Source of the DNA: Tubiluchus corallicola
Lineage: Eukaryota > Priapulida > Priapulimorpha > Priapulimorphida > Tubiluchidae
NCBI GenBank assembly: GCA_030141605.1
Contig: JAQGDQ010001025.1
Coordinates: 1-20,000, forward strand
Length of the DNA: 20,000 bases
Direction of reading: 5' to 3'
The translations under genes were made by a program, and so were the position numbers. Below the pieces are notes generated by a model. The model was not told the DNA's origin, did no database searches, and was given only the letters and a program-made list of their open reading frames with translations. Positions 17,701 through 20,000 of this stretch are shown in pieces. Position 1 is the stretch's first letter. Each line of letters opens with the position of its first letter.

Positions 17701-17909
17701 TAACAGCCTAAATTACTGCAGTTCAATCTTGATCCATTCACGGTAAGCATGTGACCACTGACAACAGACTGTGTGAGTGACAGTACTTTCTCTATCTGGG
17801 CCCAGACATGTGCACATGGTCGCATGCGCACAACAGCCAAACTCCCCGTTGCTAGAGTGCACAGTGCTGGGCTGTGAAGCAAACAGTACTAAGTTCACAT
17901 GCTCTGATT
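17701..17909 (-). pseudogene. Possible decayed CCP-like exon
   Basis: Acceptor CATTTACACTTGTACAG (ending at 17910) and donor GTAAGC (at 17700) bracket 209 nt, the size of exons 3-5. Fragments of the same cysteine pattern appear in different frames: A-C-E-L at the start, A-H-A-T-M-C-T-C and T-V-T-H-T-V-C in one frame, then S-G-H-M-L-T-V and G-S-R-L-N-C-S-N in another. No single frame crosses it intact and the length is not a multiple of three. It would be a relic of a paralogous receptor on the same strand. The match is by eye. Confidence 0.35.
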
Positions 17910-17910
17910 C

Positions 17911-18828
17911 TGTACAAGTGTAAATGAAGAATTAAAGAAAAAAGACTTATTATGTGGAATATTATCGATAATATGGAGTGAAAATAGGGGGTGCTGCCTG
18001 TACACCAGCCGCCATTGAAAGCAGGTGTTTCAGTCTTGATACGTTTTTAAAAATAAGTCTTTTAGCTCCTGAAAGTCGTTATGTACAATATTATTTTTAC
18101 CTAGTAGTCTAAGCATTCAATTGAAAAAAATGCTATTAGCTTTATTATGAAATTTATAGAGAAGTGTGATATTTAAAGGGACATCAACTTGTGCCTTTGC
18201 ATAACCATTTACTATACTATTTATAATATCAAAATATCAAAGTAATTATTGGACTAGTAGAAGTTTGTATTATTGAACTACGAGTACCTATTTCATAAAC
18301 TACTTTTTCCTTGCTAAGTTAAGTTTCTACTTTTCTAAGTGGTGTAGGAATTATTGATTCCTCTGATGTAAATGTATGGTACTTGTTGCTGTTTTTTTAG
18401 ATCAACTTTTTTCTATTTTCTAAAATAAAGTATCACAGTATTATATATATTGGGATTTTTTTGAGTTGCTGTAAACGTTATATTAACAGACAGTCTTGAA
18501 ACTTGGAATGTGGTAAACATTATGCTGCACGATCAGAATTAAGTACAAGAATATTGTACCAAAAGACACTGTAGTTAATTTAACAAGTTTATAACGAAAC
18601 GTTCTGATGGTATTATTCGGAATATAACTTTTGATCCAGAATTGAGCTGCATTGTTGCTGCACATTTCACTCTAGCTCTTCTACAACGTGCATACAGAGT
18701 ACAGTACTAACCCTTGAATCATGAAAACATCTTTGCAAAGAAGCTCCATTAATAGACGCAAAGCCTTTAGAATGCATTAAAATGAGATTCAATTGTTTGT
18801 GTCGCTTATGCTGCTCGTTACATTAATA
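17911..18828. other. Intergenic AT-rich DNA
   Basis: No coding frame with domain character, no repeat array and no RNA gene recognised. Confidence 0.45.
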
Positions 18829-19574
18829 TAGGTTTTACACGTCAAATGTAGACACAGGAAAGTTCAAATGTGACTTAGGTAAGTCAAATGTACTCATAAG
18901 AATTTCGAATGTGTTTTGGTAACTCAAATGTGACTTAGGTAAGTCAAATGTACACATTGGAATTTCGAATGTGTTTTGGTAACTCAAATGTGACTTAGGT
19001 AAGTCAAATGTACACATAGGAATTTCGAATGTGTTTTGGTAACTCAAATGTGACATACGTAAGTCAAATGTACACATATACACATAGGATTTCGAATGTG
19101 TTTTGGTAACTCAAATGTGACTTAGGTAAGTGAAATGTACACATTGGAATTTCGAATGCGTTTTGGTAACTCAAATGTGACTTAGGTAAGTCAAATATAG
19201 ATGCATTACTTTGAATAAATCGGGAACTAAGTTATTTAAGTGCAAATTAGAAAAAGATAAACCAAAGATAGTGCATCTATTAGTAGGCCTATAACGTTGT
19301 TATTTTAACTTAGGAGCAATTATTAAATTGAAATTAAAGAAGATTAAATTTAACATCCTTAAACATTAACACCTATCCACATTTGAGATACCAATGTCAT
19401 ATTTGACTTGACATGTGTCTACATTCGACTTACCAAAAGCGCTCAAGATTTCTTGAAAACCATTGTTAACACATTTGAACTACCTAAGTCTACATTTGAG
19501 TTACCAAGACACATTTGAATTACCTAAATCTACATTTGAGTTAACGTAGGTCTATATTTGACATGTAAAACCTA
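18829..19574. mobile_element. Foldback-type element with subterminal tandem repeats
   Basis: Left end TAGGTTTTACACGTCAAATG and inverted right end TAGGTTTTACATGTCAAATA. 23 of the first 25 bases match. Each end is flanked by TA (18827-18828, 19575-19576). The left arm contains a 60 bp tandem repeat (18843-19200). The right arm (19375-19570) contains shorter, diverged inverted copies of the same TCAAATGT words. No coding frame, so non-autonomous. Confidence 0.72.
18843..19200. repeat. 60 bp tandem repeat inside the foldback element
   Basis: About six units, each joining AATTTCGAATGTGTTTTGGT to AACTCAAATGTGACTTAGGT and AAGTCAAATGTACACATAGG. The TCAAATGT word occurs twice per unit. One unit carries a short ACACAT expansion near 19075-19085. 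Confidence 0.95.
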
Positions 19575-19576
19575 TA

Positions 19577-20000
19577 AAGCAATTTGGATTACTTTGTTTA
19601 CGCTATTCATGTTTGCGTAAAATTAGTTTAAATACCCACATAAACTATTGTACACTTTATTTTACAACATTAAAAAATGAATTTAAATGATCTTAAATTC
19701 TTTATGTAAATTAAATTCACTAATAATCTCAACTGAATGCTACCGCCACTACTAAATACTATATAAATTAAATACTAATGAGCAATTCACTGTGAATCCG
19801 GTTATTACAATGCCTCATTTATATACATACAGATAATTTGCGTCACGCTGTACAAATTCTACAGTAAGCATAGCAGCCCAAAAGTATGTTATGGAGGTAA
19901 GGTACACCTTTTGTATATCTTTAGACTTTAATATTATGCAATAATGAAAGCTAATCCTAAAGAATTTTAAGATACTTTTCTTTCAACTCTTTTTTCATGA
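19577..20000. other. AT-rich flank, nothing recognised
   Basis: Low-GC DNA with no frame, repeat or RNA gene that I can support. Confidence 0.45.

Noticed and set aside
1-20000. tRNA, rRNA or other structured RNA genes
   Set aside because: No A/B-box pair, cloverleaf or rRNA core segment was recognised on either strand by eye. A tRNAscan or Infernal run would settle this.

Overview
The window is animal genomic DNA. It is AT-rich and gene-poor, with GT-AG introns of 1-3 kb, long minisatellite and microsatellite arrays, 5'-truncated LINE fragments and several non-autonomous DNA-transposon relics. There is no operon-like layout and no bacterial signal. The combination of extracellular CCP (sushi) modules on symmetric phase 1-1 exons, a type I membrane receptor layout, CR1/L2/jockey-type LINE ends and scattered AGGCCTA-type words suggests a marine invertebrate, possibly a deuterostome such as a tunicate, but the species cannot be fixed from sequence alone.

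The one gene I can support lies on the minus strand and spans about 12.7 kb (12964 down to 295). Seven exons with consensus splice sites and matching phases join into an open frame of 479 codons including the stop (478 residues). Reading along the protein: candidate signal peptide and a six-cysteine sushi domain (12724-12964); an unrecognised four-cysteine, two-tryptophan domain (10701-10964); three successive eight-cysteine CCP-like modules (9536-9742, 7983-8198, 6160-6372), the last two being a recent exon duplication; a lysine-rich stalk and transmembrane helix (2982-3102); and a cytoplasmic tail (295-469). The tail carries a single ITAM-half-like motif (DGLYQTI), a class II SH3 ligand (PPLPLR) and the stop codon. 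This layout predicts a cell-surface recognition or complement-control-like receptor with tyrosine-based signalling. I do not recognise it as a named gene.

The introns hold most of the repeats. Intron 6 (470-2981) is mostly a 39-40 bp minisatellite with higher-order structure. Intron 5 (3103-6159) is almost entirely a 37 bp minisatellite of about 75 units. Intron 4 contains a pogo/Tigger-like MITE with TA target duplications. Intron 2 contains about 480 bp of CT-rich low-complexity DNA. Intron 1 contains nested inverted copies of a hAT-like element and a probable LINE 3' tail.

The 3' end of a LINE stops about 33 bp upstream of the candidate start codon. Further right (13.9-20 kb) I find no intact gene. 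That part holds an imperfect TTA repeat, a TGTAY pentanucleotide array, a second broken LINE end (17080-17605), a possible decayed CCP exon (17701-17909) and a foldback-type element with subterminal 60 bp tandem repeats (18829-19574). The rest is AT-rich DNA without visible features.
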